From Yersinia bercovieri ATCC 43970 (GTDB lineage Bacteria; Pseudomonadota; Gammaproteobacteria; Enterobacterales; Enterobacteriaceae): a stretch of 64,000 bases of DNA. The notes beneath the pieces were generated by a model, which had not been told where the DNA came from, did no database searches, and worked only from the letters and a program-made list of their open reading frames with translations. The position numbers and the translations under genes are program-made. Position 1 is the stretch's first letter; every line of letters starts with the position of its first letter. Location: the NCBI RefSeq assembly GCF_013282745.1, contig NZ_CP054044.1:3844001-3908000 (forward strand). Direction: 5' to 3'. Positions 1 to 10,975 of the stretch are shown here, piece after piece.

Positions 1-315
1 ATGAATACCTTAGGTGAACGTATCAGCCAGCTTGATCGCCAACTGGCACATTTTGACCTCGAATCTGAAACTATGATGAGTTCGCTGGCATCTATTTATA
101 CTGATGTTATCAGCCCGCTCGGCCCGCGTATTCAGGTCATAGGTTCACCGGCTATTTTACAAAGCACACTGGTGCAGGCAAAAATTCGTGCCACCCTGCT
201 GGCGGGCATCCGCTCAGCCGTGCTTTGGCAACAAGTTGGCGGAAGCCGCTTGCAGTTAATGTTTTCGCGAAATCGTCTGTTTAAGCAGGCACAGAGTATT
301 CTTGCTCATAATTGA
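1..315 (+). CDS. hflD: HflD, 3' part only (lysogenization regulator / membrane-associated protein)
   Basis: C-terminal half of HflD, cut by the left edge of the window: 104 residues are present against about 208 in the family. The ATG at position 1 is an internal methionine rather than a proven start. HflD is a helical peripheral inner-membrane protein, known from phage lambda work as an antagonist of CII. The stop lies 25 nt before purB, and the hflD-purB pair is conserved in enterobacteria, which supports the call. Confidence 0.88.
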   Translation: MNTLGERISQLDRQLAHFDLESETMMSSLASIYTDVISPLGPRIQVIGSPAILQSTLVQAKIRATLLAGIRSAVLWQQVGGSRLQLMFSRNRLFKQAQSILAHN

Positions 316-322
316 AATCTGA

Positions 323-1711
<1,389 letters not shown>

Positions 1712-1723
1712 TCTTTATCACTT

Positions 1724-1750
1724 ACCTGCAACGTGATTGACGTTGCAGGT
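1724..1750 (+). terminator. Hairpin after purB
   Basis: Perfect inverted repeat ACCTGCAACGT / ACGTTGCAGGT with a 5-nt loop, 12 nt after the purB stop. No T-run follows on the plus strand, so it may be an RNA-stabilising or weak terminating hairpin rather than a classical intrinsic terminator. Confidence 0.55.
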
Positions 1751-1878
1751 CATTCACCCGTCAACGCCCCTCAACTCAGCCTGGTGGACTAGTTATAGCT
1801 TAAAATACCAACGAATATACAAAGGGTTAGCGTCATTTTTATCACCCCACGGTCTATTTCGTTACCCTACTCCCTCCC

Positions 1879-1924
1879 TGTTTAGTCCCGGTTTAGTTCC
1901 GGTTTAGTTGTTGTCGCAGATAAT
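1879..1924 (+). promoter_or_regulatory. Triple PhoP box and -10 of the phoPQ promoter
   Basis: Three direct copies of the PhoP hexamer lie at 1879-1884 (TGTTTA), 1890-1895 (GGTTTA) and 1901-1906 (GGTTTA). Each is separated by exactly 5 nt, giving an 11-bp period, one helical turn. A -10-like GATAAT sits at 1919-1924, 12 nt after the last hexamer, the spacing known for PhoP-activated promoters where the box replaces the -35. A standard PhoP box has two hexamers; here there are three. The rest of the 351-nt purB-phoP spacer holds the purB hairpin and nothing else recognised. Confidence 0.85.
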
Positions 1925-2068
1925 GCTAGCAATATCAAAAGGACTGTATACACGTAGGCGCGACTATCACATGCAGTGGGTTTGCGTTATAACTTCTAAA
2001 TAATCAGTTTTAATTATTGACCGGGTAATAGTTAATTATCCGATCAATGAGCTATCGAGGGATTGGAT

Positions 2069-2740
2069 ATGCGGGTTTTGGTTGTGGAAGATAACGCTTT
2101 GTTGCGCCACCATCTTACGGTGCAAATGCGTGAAATGGGTCATCAGGTCGACGCAGCAGAAGATGCTAAAGAGGCGGACTATTTCCTACAAGAGCACGCC
2201 CCAGATATCGCCATTATTGATCTTGGTCTCCCCGGTGAAGATGGATTGAGCCTTATCCGTCGTTGGCGTAGCCACCAAACCAACTTACCCATTTTGGTGC
2301 TGACAGCACGTGAGAGCTGGCAAGATAAAGTTGCGGTGCTGGAAGCTGGTGCCGATGATTATGTGACCAAACCCTTCCATCTGGAGGAGGTCATTGCTCG
2401 AATGCAAGCTTTGATGCGGCGCAATATTGGTCTGGCGTCTCAGGTCATTGAGTTCCCCCCATTTCAGATTGACCTTTCGCGCCGAGAGTTGTGTGTCAAT
2501 CAGCAACAGATTAAACTGACGGCCTTCGAATACACCATTATTGAAACCCTCATTCGTAATTCGGGTAGGGTCGTCAGCAAAGAGACACTGATGCTGCAAC
2601 TGTACCCTGATGCAGAACTACGTGAGAGCCATACCATTGATGTATTAATGGGCCGCTTGCGTAAAAAACTGCAGGCAGAACATGAGGGTGAAGTGATTAC
2701 GACCATCCGTGGTCAGGGCTACCGTTTTGACGCCAGCTAG
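2069..2740 (+). CDS. phoP: Response regulator PhoP
   Basis: 223-residue OmpR/PhoB-type regulator that controls Mg2+, low-pH and antimicrobial-peptide responses with PhoQ. The receiver domain occupies about residues 1-115 (acidic pair in VVEDN, phospho-acceptor Asp in IIDLGLPG, Lys in VTKPF), followed by a winged helix from about residue 125 (TIRGQGYRF near the end). A TTG two codons upstream is in frame, but the ATG at 2069 gives the canonical MRVLVVEDN start and sits 7 nt from GAGGG. It ends 5 nt before phoQ. The triple PhoP box upstream implies autoregulation. Confidence 0.96.
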   Translation: MRVLVVEDNALLRHHLTVQMREMGHQVDAAEDAKEADYFLQEHAPDIAIIDLGLPGEDGLSLIRRWRSHQTNLPILVLTARESWQDKVAVLEAGADDYVTKPFHLEEVIARMQALMRRNIGLASQVIEFPPFQIDLSRRELCVNQQQIKLTAFEYTIIETLIRNSGRVVSKETLMLQLYPDAELRESHTIDVLMGRLRKKLQAEHEGEVITTIRGQGYRFDAS

Positions 2741-2745
2741 ACACC

Positions 2746-4200
2746 ATGTTCAGGAAAAATAGTAAGCCGTTCTCCCTGCGGGCCCGTTTTCTTATGGCAA
2801 CTGCCGGTGTCATCCTTGCGCTATCACTCTCTTATGGCATGGTGGCGGTGGTGGGCTATATTGTCAGCTTCGATAAGAACACCTTCAAAGCTCACCGTGG
2901 TGAAAGTAACCTATTTTTCAGTCTGGCACAGTGGCACGATAATAAACTCAGTATTTCGATGCCCCCTGAACTTGAGCTGAACATCCCTACGCTGATTTTG
3001 ATTTACGATAAAGATGGCAACATCTTGTGGCGTCAGCGTCATGTCCCTGAACTGGAATCTCGTATCGAAAAAAGCTGGTTACAAAAACCGGGCTTTTACG
3101 AACTGGATACTGGAACGCACATCAGTAGCATGATGCTCGGTGATAACCAGAAAGCCCAAGATCAGCTTAAAAAATATGACGATACCGACAACAGCGCCTT
3201 AACTCACTCAATCTCCGTCAATACTTATCCCCCGACCTCCCACTTGCCACAACTCACTATTGTGGTCGTCGATACTATCCCGCAGGAGCTACAGCGGTCT
3301 GATCTGGTTTGGGACTGGTTTAGCTACGTCTTACTGGCAAATTTACTGTTGGTGATCCCCCTGCTGTGGCTGGCAGCCTATTGGAGTCTACGGCCAATTA
3401 AAGCGCTGGTCAGCCAGATCAATCAGCTTGAAAAAGGTGAGCGCGAACAACTGGATGAGAACCCGCCCCGCGAATTACAAAGTTTGGTTCGTAATCTCAA
3501 TATTTTGCTAACTAATGAACGCCAGCGTTATACCAAATATCGCACCACACTGTCGGATCTCACCCATAGTCTTAAGACCCCACTGGCAGTATTACAGACG
3601 GCATTACGCTCTTTGCGTACCGGTAAACAGGAGAGTATCGAGGAAATTGAGCCGATCATGCTTGAGCAGATCAGTAGAATCTCCCAACAAATTGGTTACT
3701 ACCTGCATCGGGCCAGTATGCGTTCAGAACATAGCGTGCTGGTGCGGGAAATTCACTCTGTTCCTGCCCTGCTAGATAGCCTGTGCAGTGCGCTAAATAA
3801 AGTTTACCAGCGTAAAGGGGTCGTATTGACTCTCGATATCTCGCCGGAAGTTACTTTCCTCGGTGATAAAAATGACTTTATGGAGGTGATGGGTAATGTT
3901 TTGGATAACGCCTGCAAATACTGTTTGGAATTTGTTGAGATTACCGCCCTACACTCTGAAAAACAGCTCACTATCGTCGTCGAGGATGATGGGCCGGGCA
4001 TCCCTGAAAGCAAGCGGCAGTTGATTTTCGAGCGCGGTCTGCGGGTGGATACATTACGCCCAGGGCAAGGGCTGGGGTTATCGGTCGCCGCCGAAATAAT
4101 CGAGCAGTATCAGGGTAAAATTTCCATCACTGAGAGCCCCTTAGGTGGCGCAAAAATGATGGTAACCTTTGGCCAACAAAACGATTATCACGATGATTAA
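2746..4200 (+). CDS. phoQ: Sensor histidine kinase PhoQ
   Basis: 484 residues, normal PhoQ length. An N-terminal membrane segment (about 16-40) is followed by a periplasmic sensor domain with an acidic patch, a second membrane segment near 195-215, then HAMP, the HisKA box [11 protein letters not shown] (phosphorylated His near residue 277) and a HATPase domain with N-, G1- (DDGPGI) and G2-type (GQGLGLSVA) motifs. It senses low Mg2+, acid and cationic peptides and phosphorylates PhoP. It is co-transcribed with phoP, 5 nt apart. Confidence 0.96.
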   Translation: MFRKNSKPFSLRARFLMATAGVILALSLSYGMVAVVGYIVSFDKNTFKAHRGESNLFFSLAQWHDNKLSISMPPELELNIPTLILIYDKDGNILWRQRHVPELESRIEKSWLQKPGFYELDTGTHISSMMLGDNQKAQDQLKKYDDTDNSALTHSISVNTYPPTSHLPQLTIVVVDTIPQELQRSDLVWDWFSYVLLANLLLVIPLLWLAAYWSLRPIKALVSQINQLEKGEREQLDENPPRELQSLVRNLNILLTNERQRYTKYRTTLSDLTHSLKTPLAVLQTALRSLRTGKQESIEEIEPIMLEQISRISQQIGYYLHRASMRSEHSVLVREIHSVPALLDSLCSALNKVYQRKGVVLTLDISPEVTFLGDKNDFMEVMGNVLDNACKYCLEFVEITALHSEKQLTIVVEDDGPGIPESKRQLIFERGLRVDTLRPGQGLGLSVAAEIIEQYQGKISITESPLGGAKMMVTFGQQNDYHDD

Positions 4201-4281
4201 CAAAATTTGCCTATCCCCCCTGATACTGGTGACAGGCATCCGTTATAATCACTGCCAAGCCCCCTCCTATTTGGAATAAAC

Positions 4282-5403
4282 ATGGATTACCAACTCGATC
4301 TCGATTGGCCCGATTTTCTGCAGCGCTACTGGCAGAAACGTCCCGTTATCCTTAAACGTGGCTTTAAAAATTTTATTGACCCGCTCTCGCCAGACGAGCT
4401 TGCCGGATTAGCGATGGAGAATGAGGTCGATAGCCGTCTGGTCAGTCATGAGGATGGTCGCTGGCAAGTGGGTCACGGCCCCTTTGAGAGCTTTGACCAC
4501 TTAGGTGAAACCAACTGGTCACTGCTGGTTCAGGCGGTTGACCACTGGCACGAACCCGCGGCGGCATTAATGCGCCCCTTCCGTGCGCTTTCTGACTGGC
4601 GCATGGATGATTTAATGATCTCCTTCTCAGTACCCGGTGGCGGCGTAGGCCCGCACTTTGACCAATATGACGTCTTTATCATTCAGGGCACCGGTCGGCG
4701 GCGCTGGCGGGTCGGCGAAAAAACTGAAATGAAGCAGCATTGCCCACATCCAGATTTGCTGCAAGTGGCCCCCTTCGACGCCATCATTGATGAAGAGATG
4801 GAGCCAGGTGATATTCTCTATATCCCACCGGGTTTCCCTCATGAAGGCTATGCACTTGAAAATGCATTGAATTACTCTGTCGGTTTCCGCGCACCGAATG
4901 CACGAGAACTGGTCAGTGGCTTTGCTGACTACATACTTTCGCGGGAGTTAGGTAGCTACCGCTACAGTGATCCCGACCTGCCATTGCGCGAACATCCTGC
5001 TGAGGTGTTGCCGCAAGAGGTCGATAAGCTCCGTACCATGATGTTGGATTTAGTCCAGCAACCAGAGCACTTCCAAAATTGGTTCGGTGAGTTTATCTCT
5101 CAATCGCGCCATGAGTTGGATATTGCACCACCGGAGCCGCCTTATCAGGCCGGTGATATCTATGAGTTGCTCCAGCAAGGCGAAGCGCTGCAACGCCTAA
5201 GCGGCCTACGTGTGCTGCGCATTGGTGAGCATTGTTATGCTAACGGTGAGTTGATTGATACACCGCATTTGCAGGCTGCCGACGCATTGTGCCAATATTT
5301 CAGTGTTGATGCCGAGAAACTGGGTGACGCACTGGAAGATCCATCATTCCTGGCGATGCTAAGTGCGATGGTGAACAGCGGGTATTGGTATTTTAACGAC
5401 TAA
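4282..5403 (+). CDS. roxA: Ribosomal protein uL16 arginine 3-hydroxylase (RoxA/YcfD)
   Basis: 373-residue JmjC-fold oxygenase (E. coli YcfD) that hydroxylates an arginine of ribosomal protein L16 using Fe(II), O2 and 2-oxoglutarate. The iron-binding HxD is in GPHFDQYDVF (about residue 125), with the distal His in PPGFPHEGYA (about residue 187). The C-terminal winged-helix/dimerisation region is present. It lies between phoQ and pepT as in E. coli, with its own 81-nt spacer. Confidence 0.93.
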   Translation: MDYQLDLDWPDFLQRYWQKRPVILKRGFKNFIDPLSPDELAGLAMENEVDSRLVSHEDGRWQVGHGPFESFDHLGETNWSLLVQAVDHWHEPAAALMRPFRALSDWRMDDLMISFSVPGGGVGPHFDQYDVFIIQGTGRRRWRVGEKTEMKQHCPHPDLLQVAPFDAIIDEEMEPGDILYIPPGFPHEGYALENALNYSVGFRAPNARELVSGFADYILSRELGSYRYSDPDLPLREHPAEVLPQEVDKLRTMMLDLVQQPEHFQNWFGEFISQSRHELDIAPPEPPYQAGDIYELLQQGEALQRLSGLRVLRIGEHCYANGELIDTPHLQAADALCQYFSVDAEKLGDALEDPSFLAMLSAMVNSGYWYFND

Positions 5404-5427
5404 TTTTGCGGTTTATGACATAAAAAA

Positions 5428-5448
5428 ACGCCCCGAATAGTGGGGCGT
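5428..5448 (-). terminator. Intrinsic terminator, minus strand
   Basis: ACGCCCC / GGGGCGT stem with a 7-nt loop. On the minus strand it is followed by a T7 run (A-tract 5422-5428 on plus), so it can end pepT transcription arriving from the right. On the plus strand no T-run follows, although roxA ends only 25 nt upstream. Confidence 0.7.
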
Positions 5449-5468
5449 GAGGTTATTGACAAAGTATC

Positions 5469-5580
5469 GGTTGCGGAGGGAACAGGTAGATCGTAAAGAC
5501 GCCGTAAATCCTTCCCTGGAGGCTCGATCCGCGCCATCCCTGGCGCGGACGCTTTACTCTTCTACCCGTCCCTCCGTTCC
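5469..5580. repeat. Palindromic intergenic repeat (YPAL-like)
   Basis: A roughly 112-bp imperfect palindrome. The left end GGTTGCGGAGGGA mirrors the right end (TCCCTCCGTTCC, 5569-5580), inner arms CGTAAAGACG / GACGCTTTAC match, and the centre is a perfect hairpin TCCGCGCCA / TGGCGCGGA. It lies in the 254-nt gap between the convergent genes roxA and pepT and would fold into a long hairpin in RNA from either strand. Size and form resemble the Yersinia palindromic (YPAL) elements; the family name is tentative. Confidence 0.6.
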
Positions 5581-5657
5581 AGATCGCGCCATCGGAGTTT
5601 GTCAGCAGTCTGGTGCCCCAAACAACGGGGTGTTTTGCTAAAAAATAGCCAGTAATT

Positions 5658-6893
5658 TTATGCGGCTTTAGCTCGTTTAGCGGTCAACTCCGCAATTCGC
5701 ATAATAACTGAGACCGCTTTCTCCATCCCTTCCAGCGTAATAAACTCATGCTTACCGTGATAGTTATAACCGCCGGTAAAGATATTTGGGCAAGGCAACC
5801 CACGGAAGGATAGCTGAGCGCCATCGGTTCCGCCACGGATCGGCTTCATAATCGGGGTGATATCACAATCGCGCATGGCCTGCTGCGCCAGTTCAATAAT
5901 ATGCGGATGCTTAATAATATGCTCACGCATGTTGTAATAGCTGTCATCCATAATGATTTCGATATAGCAATCACGGTGTAAACCTTTCCCGACCCGCTTG
6001 GCAATATCTACCATATTCTTCTTGCGCGCTTCAAAACCATCGCGATTGAAGTCCCGCACAATATAGTGCATTTCTGCCCGCTCAACAGTGCCTTTGATAC
6101 TTTGCAGATGGTAGAAACCTTCGTAACCCTCTGTACACTCAGGTGTTTCCTCCACAGGAAGTTCCTGATGGAAACGAGTCGCCAGCGACAAAGCATTGAC
6201 CATCACCCCTTTAGCACTGCCGGGATGAACATTATTCCCTACAATTTTGATGGTCACTGATGCCGCATTAAAGTTCTCAAACTCCAGCTCACCGACACCG
6301 CCACCATCTACGGTGTAAGCCCACTGCGCAGCAAACTCCTCCACATTAAAGAAGCGCGCACCTTTGCCCACCTCTTCATCTGGTGTGAATGCAATGCGGA
6401 TATCCCCGTGAGGAACCTGGCTGTGCTTTAAGCGCACTATGGCGGTGACTATCTCGGCAATGCCAGCTTTATCATCTGCGCCTAACAGGGTTTTACCATC
6501 AGTGGTTATCAAGGTGTGCCCAAGTAGCTGATGCAATACCGGGAACATAACCGGAGATAAAACCTCATCACCCATCCCTAGGGCAATATCGCCACCGCGG
6601 TAATTTTCTAAAATCTGTGGATTGACGTTTTTACCTGAGAAATCAGGTGAAGTATCAAGATGGGCAATAAAACCAATGGTGGGGACCGGCCAGGAGACAT
6701 TTGCCGGCAATGTTGCCATGAGACAGCCATGGTCACTCAAGCTAACCTGAGAGAGACCCAGCGCCTGCAACTCCTGTTGCAATGCCTGAGCAAGCTTGCG
6801 CTGCCCTTCAGTGCTCGGCACGGATTTTACATTAGCTTTTGCTTGTGTATCAAAAGAGACATAGTTGAAAAAGCGGTCGAGTAATTTGTCCAT
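5658..6893 (-). CDS. pepT: Peptidase T (tripeptide aminopeptidase)
   Basis: 411-residue M20-family zinc aminopeptidase that removes the N-terminal residue of tripeptides in the cytoplasm. The metal-site motifs are visible: [11 protein letters not shown] (His/Asp, about residues 75-85), LLGADDKAG (bridging Asp), [11 protein letters not shown] (catalytic Glu) and the late KHEF His. The ATG at 6893 gives the family start MDKLLDRFF; an in-frame extension of 10 codons upstream overlaps the Fur-like site and is not favoured. FNR- and Fur-like sites lie just upstream. Confidence 0.96.
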   Translation of the reverse strand: MDKLLDRFFNYVSFDTQAKANVKSVPSTEGQRKLAQALQQELQALGLSQVSLSDHGCLMATLPANVSWPVPTIGFIAHLDTSPDFSGKNVNPQILENYRGGDIALGMGDEVLSPVMFPVLHQLLGHTLITTDGKTLLGADDKAGIAEIVTAIVRLKHSQVPHGDIRIAFTPDEEVGKGARFFNVEEFAAQWAYTVDGGGVGELEFENFNAASVTIKIVGNNVHPGSAKGVMVNALSLATRFHQELPVEETPECTEGYEGFYHLQSIKGTVERAEMHYIVRDFNRDGFEARKKNMVDIAKRVGKGLHRDCYIEIIMDDSYYNMREHIIKHPHIIELAQQAMRDCDITPIMKPIRGGTDGAQLSFRGLPCPNIFTGGYNYHGKHEFITLEGMEKAVSVIMRIAELTAKRAKAA

Positions 6894-6908
6894 GGTTCCC
6901 ACCCTCAT

Positions 6909-6927
6909 AATAGTGATTATCATTATG
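6909..6927 (-). promoter_or_regulatory. Fur-box-like site upstream of pepT
   Basis: 19-bp AT-rich palindrome-like stretch matching 15 of 19 positions of the Fur consensus (GATAATGATAATCATTATC); the right arm ATCATTAT is perfect. It lies 16-34 nt upstream of the pepT ATG. Iron control of pepT is not established, so this is a sequence match only. Confidence 0.5.
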
Positions 6928-6932
6928 GGGAA

Positions 6933-6946
6933 GTGATCGTGATCAA
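6933..6946 (-). promoter_or_regulatory. FNR-like site upstream of pepT
   Basis: Read on the minus strand it is TTGAT-CACG-ATCAC, 9 of 10 conserved positions of the FNR consensus TTGAT-N4-ATCAA. It is centred about 46 nt upstream of the start codon. pepT is known to be anaerobically induced through FNR in Salmonella, which supports a real site. Confidence 0.65.
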
Positions 6947-7001
6947 ATATTGCGTCAGGTCAGTTTTAGACAAACTTAAGCCAGAATAAAAGCCGCGACA
7001 T

Positions 7002-7036
7002 AAAAAACTCGCCGGATGAGTTATTCATCAACCGGC
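7002..7036 (-). terminator. Probable terminator after cobB
   Basis: On the minus strand GCCGG...ATGA / TCAT...CCGGC forms a bulged stem followed by a GAG and a T6 run (plus-strand A-tract 7002-7007). It lies about 50 nt beyond the cobB stop. Confidence 0.55.
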
Positions 7037-7086
7037 AGAGTATTATTGCTGTGCCACAAAAGCAGAGAGAGCATTAGCCGAAATAA

Positions 7087-7923
7087 TTAGTCGCCCTGAC
7101 GATTCTCGCCACGCGTGGTTAAAAATTCGCGCACATATTCTGGTACTACTTTACTCGCCAGACCATAGTGCTTCTCATCAAACTGACTTTCCACCTGACT
7201 AGGTTCCAGATTCAACTCGACGGTATGCGCACCATGTAAGCTTGATTCATGCACAAACCCGGCAGCAGGATAGACATGACCTGAGGTGCCAATTGAGATA
7301 AAGAAATCAGCTTCAGCCAGTGCTTGATAGATCTCATCCATCCCCATCGGCATTTCGCCAAACCACACAATGTGCGGCCGCAGCGGTGAAGGGAATTGGC
7401 AGCAGTGGCAGCGCTCATCAGCAGAGAGATCACCCGGCCAATCCAGCACTTGGCCAGACTGCGTGCAACGGACTTTCAGTAGCTCACCATGCATATGGAT
7501 CACTCGTTTACTGCCCGCTCTTTCATGCAGGTTATCAATATTCTGAGTCACCAAAACAAAGTTATCACCAAGCACCGCTTCCAAATCGGCCAGTGCGAAG
7601 TGAGCGGCATTGGGTGCAATATCTGGCTGCTGCAACTGACGACGGCGCGCATTATAAAAAGCTTGGACTAATTCAGGATCCCGACGATACCCCTCAGGCG
7701 TGGCGACATCCTCCACTTGATGCTCTTCCCATAAGCCATCAGCGGCACGGAAAGTACGAATACCAGATTCAGCCGAGATACCCGCTCCCGTCAGTACCAC
7801 CACCAAGGGTTTCTTCATTTCTGAGATGGCAGCACTGTCCCGATGAAAAATACGGGAGCGAAAACGTTGATGCCGCAAATGCTTATTCTTGCGAAACCGA
7901 CATAGCCGATGGCGAATGCGCAT
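7087..7923 (-). CDS. cobB: NAD-dependent protein deacylase (sirtuin) CobB
   Basis: 278 residues. Sirtuin motifs: [14 protein letters not shown] (NAD binding, about residues 47-60), [12 protein letters not shown] and catalytic His in HMHGE, four Zn-binding Cys region (RCTQSG ... ERCHCCQ), GTSGHVYPA. It removes acetyl and succinyl groups from protein lysines. The basic N-terminal extension ([16 protein letters not shown]...) matches that of the long E. coli CobB form, which supports the upstream ATG at 7923. In E. coli potABCD lies between pepT and cobB; here the two genes are only 193 nt apart. Confidence 0.95.
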   Translation of the reverse strand: MRIRHRLCRFRKNKHLRHQRFRSRIFHRDSAAISEMKKPLVVVLTGAGISAESGIRTFRAADGLWEEHQVEDVATPEGYRRDPELVQAFYNARRRQLQQPDIAPNAAHFALADLEAVLGDNFVLVTQNIDNLHERAGSKRVIHMHGELLKVRCTQSGQVLDWPGDLSADERCHCCQFPSPLRPHIVWFGEMPMGMDEIYQALAEADFFISIGTSGHVYPAAGFVHESSLHGAHTVELNLEPSQVESQFDEKHYGLASKVVPEYVREFLTTRGENRQGD

Positions 7924-8029
7924 AACTTTTTGCCTCTTCTATAACCTTGCCACTTGGGGCGACAGGGGCAACATACCGCCCACCTGTAGCATCAATGACA
8001 TTGGGTATTATTATTGATAGTAACGACTA

Positions 8030-8941
8030 TTACTCATTCAAATTCAGAAATGCAGCCCCACGAACACCACCCGCATCGCCATAACGCGCTTTTTCAATGC
8101 GTGGCAAGCGCGCCACCCGCAATAAGTGTTGCGGTAAGCGTTTGGGTAGCTCCTCATAGATCTGCGCGAAATTAGATAATCCGCCGCCAATCACCACTAA
8201 ATGGGGGTCCAGCATGGTCAGTAAGTTGCCCAGACACACGGCGAGCACATCCATAAATCGCTCAATATGAGCCACGGCCTTAGGTTCACCAGCATTATAG
8301 TTGGCGATAATTTCGGTCGCGGGCAAAGATTGTTGAGTGAAGTGCTGATACAGCCATTCAAAACCACGGCCAGAAATATAGTTCTCGATACAACCATTAT
8401 GGCCGCAGCCACAAGGCACCCGAGGAATATCTGCGCCCAAGATATCTAGCGCATCCACCGGTAAGCGGAAGTGACCAAATTCACCCGTGATATGGTTGCG
8501 TCCACTAACAATGCTGCCGTTGACAATCAGACCACCGCCAACCCCTGTGCCAAGAATCAGCCCCAAAACGGTTGGATAGGCACGAAATTCAGGGTCCCAA
8601 GCTTCAGACAGCGCAAAACAGTTGGCATCGTTATCAATGCGAACTTCGCGCTGAATCAATTTTGACAGGTCGCCTTGCAATGATTGGCCCATAGCCGCCG
8701 GAACATTGGCGGTGAAAACAGTGCCATCATCTGCATTAGGCAAACCGGGAATACCAATACCCACACGGCCTTTAACACCACAATGCGCATCTGCTTCCAG
8801 TGTTAAACTCTGTAATGTTTGCAGCAACTGTTGATAGTCTTCACGTGGCGTAGGGACTCGTTTATGCCAGATTCGCTGTAGGTTGGCATCAAAAACGCCC
8901 AACTCAATTTTGGTGCCACCCATATCAAAGCCGTAATACAT
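8030..8941 (-). CDS. nagK: N-acetyl-D-glucosamine kinase
   Basis: 303-residue ROK-family sugar kinase that phosphorylates GlcNAc recovered from cell-wall recycling. Visible are the phosphate-binding start [10 protein letters not shown], the GTGVGGGL loop (about residue 132) and the ROK zinc motif [12 protein letters not shown] (about residues 177-188). It lies between lolE and cobB as in E. coli. A truncated ERIC element occupies its upstream spacer, so the leader of any lolE-nagK transcript contains this repeat. Confidence 0.95.
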   Translation of the reverse strand: MYYGFDMGGTKIELGVFDANLQRIWHKRVPTPREDYQQLLQTLQSLTLEADAHCGVKGRVGIGIPGLPNADDGTVFTANVPAAMGQSLQGDLSKLIQREVRIDNDANCFALSEAWDPEFRAYPTVLGLILGTGVGGGLIVNGSIVSGRNHITGEFGHFRLPVDALDILGADIPRVPCGCGHNGCIENYISGRGFEWLYQHFTQQSLPATEIIANYNAGEPKAVAHIERFMDVLAVCLGNLLTMLDPHLVVIGGGLSNFAQIYEELPKRLPQHLLRVARLPRIEKARYGDAGGVRGAAFLNLNE

Positions 8942-8954
8942 AAACTTATCCTTA

Positions 8955-9022
8955 TATGCCCTAGATAATTCGAGTTGTAGCCTGCGGCCAACACAGATGC
9001 CGCTGGGAGTATCACGGCAATA
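8955..9022. repeat. Truncated ERIC element
   Basis: About 68 bp. The left 30 bp (TATGCCCTAGATAATTCGAG and following) match one ERIC end, and the right part GGGAGTATCACGGCAATA matches the other, while the central palindromic half of the 127-bp ERIC is missing. It is an internal-deletion remnant filling the lolE-nagK gap. Confidence 0.65.
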
Positions 9023-9023
9023 A

Positions 9024-10271
9024 CTACTGCCCGCTCAATACCCGCGCAGGATCAATACGACTGGCACGACGCGCAGGATACCAGCTGGCAATCAAACTCA
9101 GCACCAGCGCAGTTGCCAGTACGCAGGCCACGTCAAACCAGTGCAGCTCTGACGGCAAGAAATCGATGAAATAGATATCACCCGACAAAAATTGATGCCC
9201 GATCAGCTGTTCCAAACCGCGGATAATGGTGGTTAATTGCAGCGAAATAATCACCCCCGCCACCACACCGCTAATGCTACCGATAAGCCCGGCCAGCAAG
9301 CCATACCAGATGAAGATGGCCCGGATCAGGCCATCTTTAGCGCCTAACGTGCGCAATACGGCGATATCACCACTCTTATCTTTAACCGCCATCACCAACG
9401 TAGACACAATATTAAAACTGGCAACCCCGATCACCAGCACCATAGCTAAGTACATGATAGTGCGGATCATCTGGATATCTCGGTACATATAGCCATAGGT
9501 GCCAATCCAGCTGCTGATATAGACATAGGCGTTACTCATCTCACCGGCGCTGCGCACCAGTTTATTGGCGTTATAAACATCATCTACCTTGATGGCGATA
9601 CCGGTAACACTATCACCCATATCAAGATATTGCTGTGCATCAGCCAATGGCACCAGTGCCAGACTGTGATCCAACTGACCACTTAGCTGAAAGATACCCG
9701 CCACTTGTAGACGAATGCGCTTAGGTTGCAGCAGTTTCATCTCAGGATCGCTATTGGGGATCATCACCGTCAGCCAAGAACCCTGTTTCACCCCCAGGGC
9801 ATCCGCCAGACCCTTGCCTAAGATAATCTGCTGCTGCCCCGCCTTGAAATTATCCCAGGCGTGATCAGCAACAAAACTGGGCAATGCGCTAAGGCGCTGC
9901 TCAGACTCGGGATCAACCCCTTTGACCTGCACCGCCCGCAGCTGCGTGGCGTTTTCAATCAGCCCGGTAAAATTGATATAAGGAGCCGCCGCCAGAATAC
10001 CCGGCACTTTTTCAATGCGTTGTAAGCTTGATGACCAGTCAGCGAATGGCTGATTAACTGCCGCAATCTCGCCATGAGGTACAACCGCCAAAATACGGTT
10101 TTTCAGCTCACGTTCGAAGCCATTCATCGCACTTAGGCCGACGATCAATACGGTAACACCCAAGGCAATACCCAGAGTGGAAATCACCGAAATTAGCGAC
10201 ACCATACCGCCACGACGGCGGCCACGGCTAAAACGCAAACCGATTAAGAGCGAAAGTGGCAAAGCACCCAT
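9024..10271 (-). CDS. lolE: Lipoprotein-releasing ABC transporter permease LolE
   Basis: 415-residue inner-membrane permease of the LolCDE complex, which extracts outer-membrane lipoproteins and hands them to LolA. It has a first membrane helix (about 25-50), a large periplasmic domain, and three C-terminal helices with the coupling sequence [14 protein letters not shown]. The ATG at 10271 overlaps the lolD stop by one base (TGATG); a GTG one codon earlier is also possible. It is the last gene of lolCDE. Confidence 0.96.
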   Translation of the reverse strand: MGALPLSLLIGLRFSRGRRRGGMVSLISVISTLGIALGVTVLIVGLSAMNGFERELKNRILAVVPHGEIAAVNQPFADWSSSLQRIEKVPGILAAAPYINFTGLIENATQLRAVQVKGVDPESEQRLSALPSFVADHAWDNFKAGQQQIILGKGLADALGVKQGSWLTVMIPNSDPEMKLLQPKRIRLQVAGIFQLSGQLDHSLALVPLADAQQYLDMGDSVTGIAIKVDDVYNANKLVRSAGEMSNAYVYISSWIGTYGYMYRDIQMIRTIMYLAMVLVIGVASFNIVSTLVMAVKDKSGDIAVLRTLGAKDGLIRAIFIWYGLLAGLIGSISGVVAGVIISLQLTTIIRGLEQLIGHQFLSGDIYFIDFLPSELHWFDVACVLATALVLSLIASWYPARRASRIDPARVLSGQ

Positions 10272-10975
10272 CACTGCGCCCCCACCAACGTCAAGTGCTG
10301 TTGTAACTGACCATCACGCATTTCTAACTGGCGACTCATCCGTTTCGCCAACTGTAAATCGTGGGTGACCACTAAAAATGCCGTCCCTTGACGAACATTC
10401 AATTCACCCAGCAAATTGAAGATGCTATCTGCATTGCGTTGGTCAAGATTACCGGTCGGCTCATCGGCTAAAACCAGCGAAGGGTTATTGACCAGCGAGC
10501 GGGCAATCGCCACCCGCTGGCGCTCACCACCGGATAACTCCGAGGGGCGATGCTTACTGCGCTTCTCCAGCCCGACGGCCACTAACATGGCACGGGCTTT
10601 ATCCTGCGCCTGCGCCGGTTTAGCGCCGCCGATTAACAGTGGCATCGCGACATTTTCTAATGCAGTAAAATCAGGCAACAAATGGTGGAATTGATAGATG
10701 AAACCTAACTCACGGTTACGCAGTTCCGCTTTCGCACTGGAGGAGAGCTGATTCAGTGAGCGCCCCTGATAAATCACCTCACCGGAGGTTGGGGTATCTA
10801 AACCCCCCAACAGATGCAGCAAGGTGCTTTTCCCTGAACCGGAGCTACCGACAATTGCCATCAGCTCACCAGACTCAATGGTGAACGACACATTGCTCAG
10901 AACGTCAGTATGCAGTTGCCCTTCCTGATAGCGTTTGCACAAGTTTAAGCACTGTAATAAAGGATGATTACTCAT
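10271..10975 (-). CDS. lolD: Lipoprotein-releasing ABC transporter ATPase LolD
   Basis: 234-residue ATPase that powers LolCDE. Walker [10 protein letters not shown], the LolD/MacB-type Q-loop [17 protein letters not shown], signature [14 protein letters not shown], Walker [13 protein letters not shown] and H-loop VTHD are all present. The open frame extends upstream to 11113, but that part is inside lolC; the ATG at 10975, overlapping the lolC stop, gives the family start MSNHPLLQC. Confidence 0.96.
   Translation of the reverse strand: MSNHPLLQCLNLCKRYQEGQLHTDVLSNVSFTIESGELMAIVGSSGSGKSTLLHLLGGLDTPTSGEVIYQGRSLNQLSSSAKAELRNRELGFIYQFHHLLPDFTALENVAMPLLIGGAKPAQAQDKARAMLVAVGLEKRSKHRPSELSGGERQRVAIARSLVNNPSLVLADEPTGNLDQRNADSIFNLLGELNVRQGTAFLVVTHDLQLAKRMSRQLEMRDGQLQQHLTLVGAQ

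Noticed and set aside
5447..5641. 64-residue open frame in the roxA-pepT gap
   Set aside because: It runs through the palindromic repeat and terminator; composition follows the repeat, no ribosome site.
7320..7925. 201-residue open frame opposite cobB
   Set aside because: Fully antisense to a conserved gene; Pro/His/Ser-rich nonsense composition.
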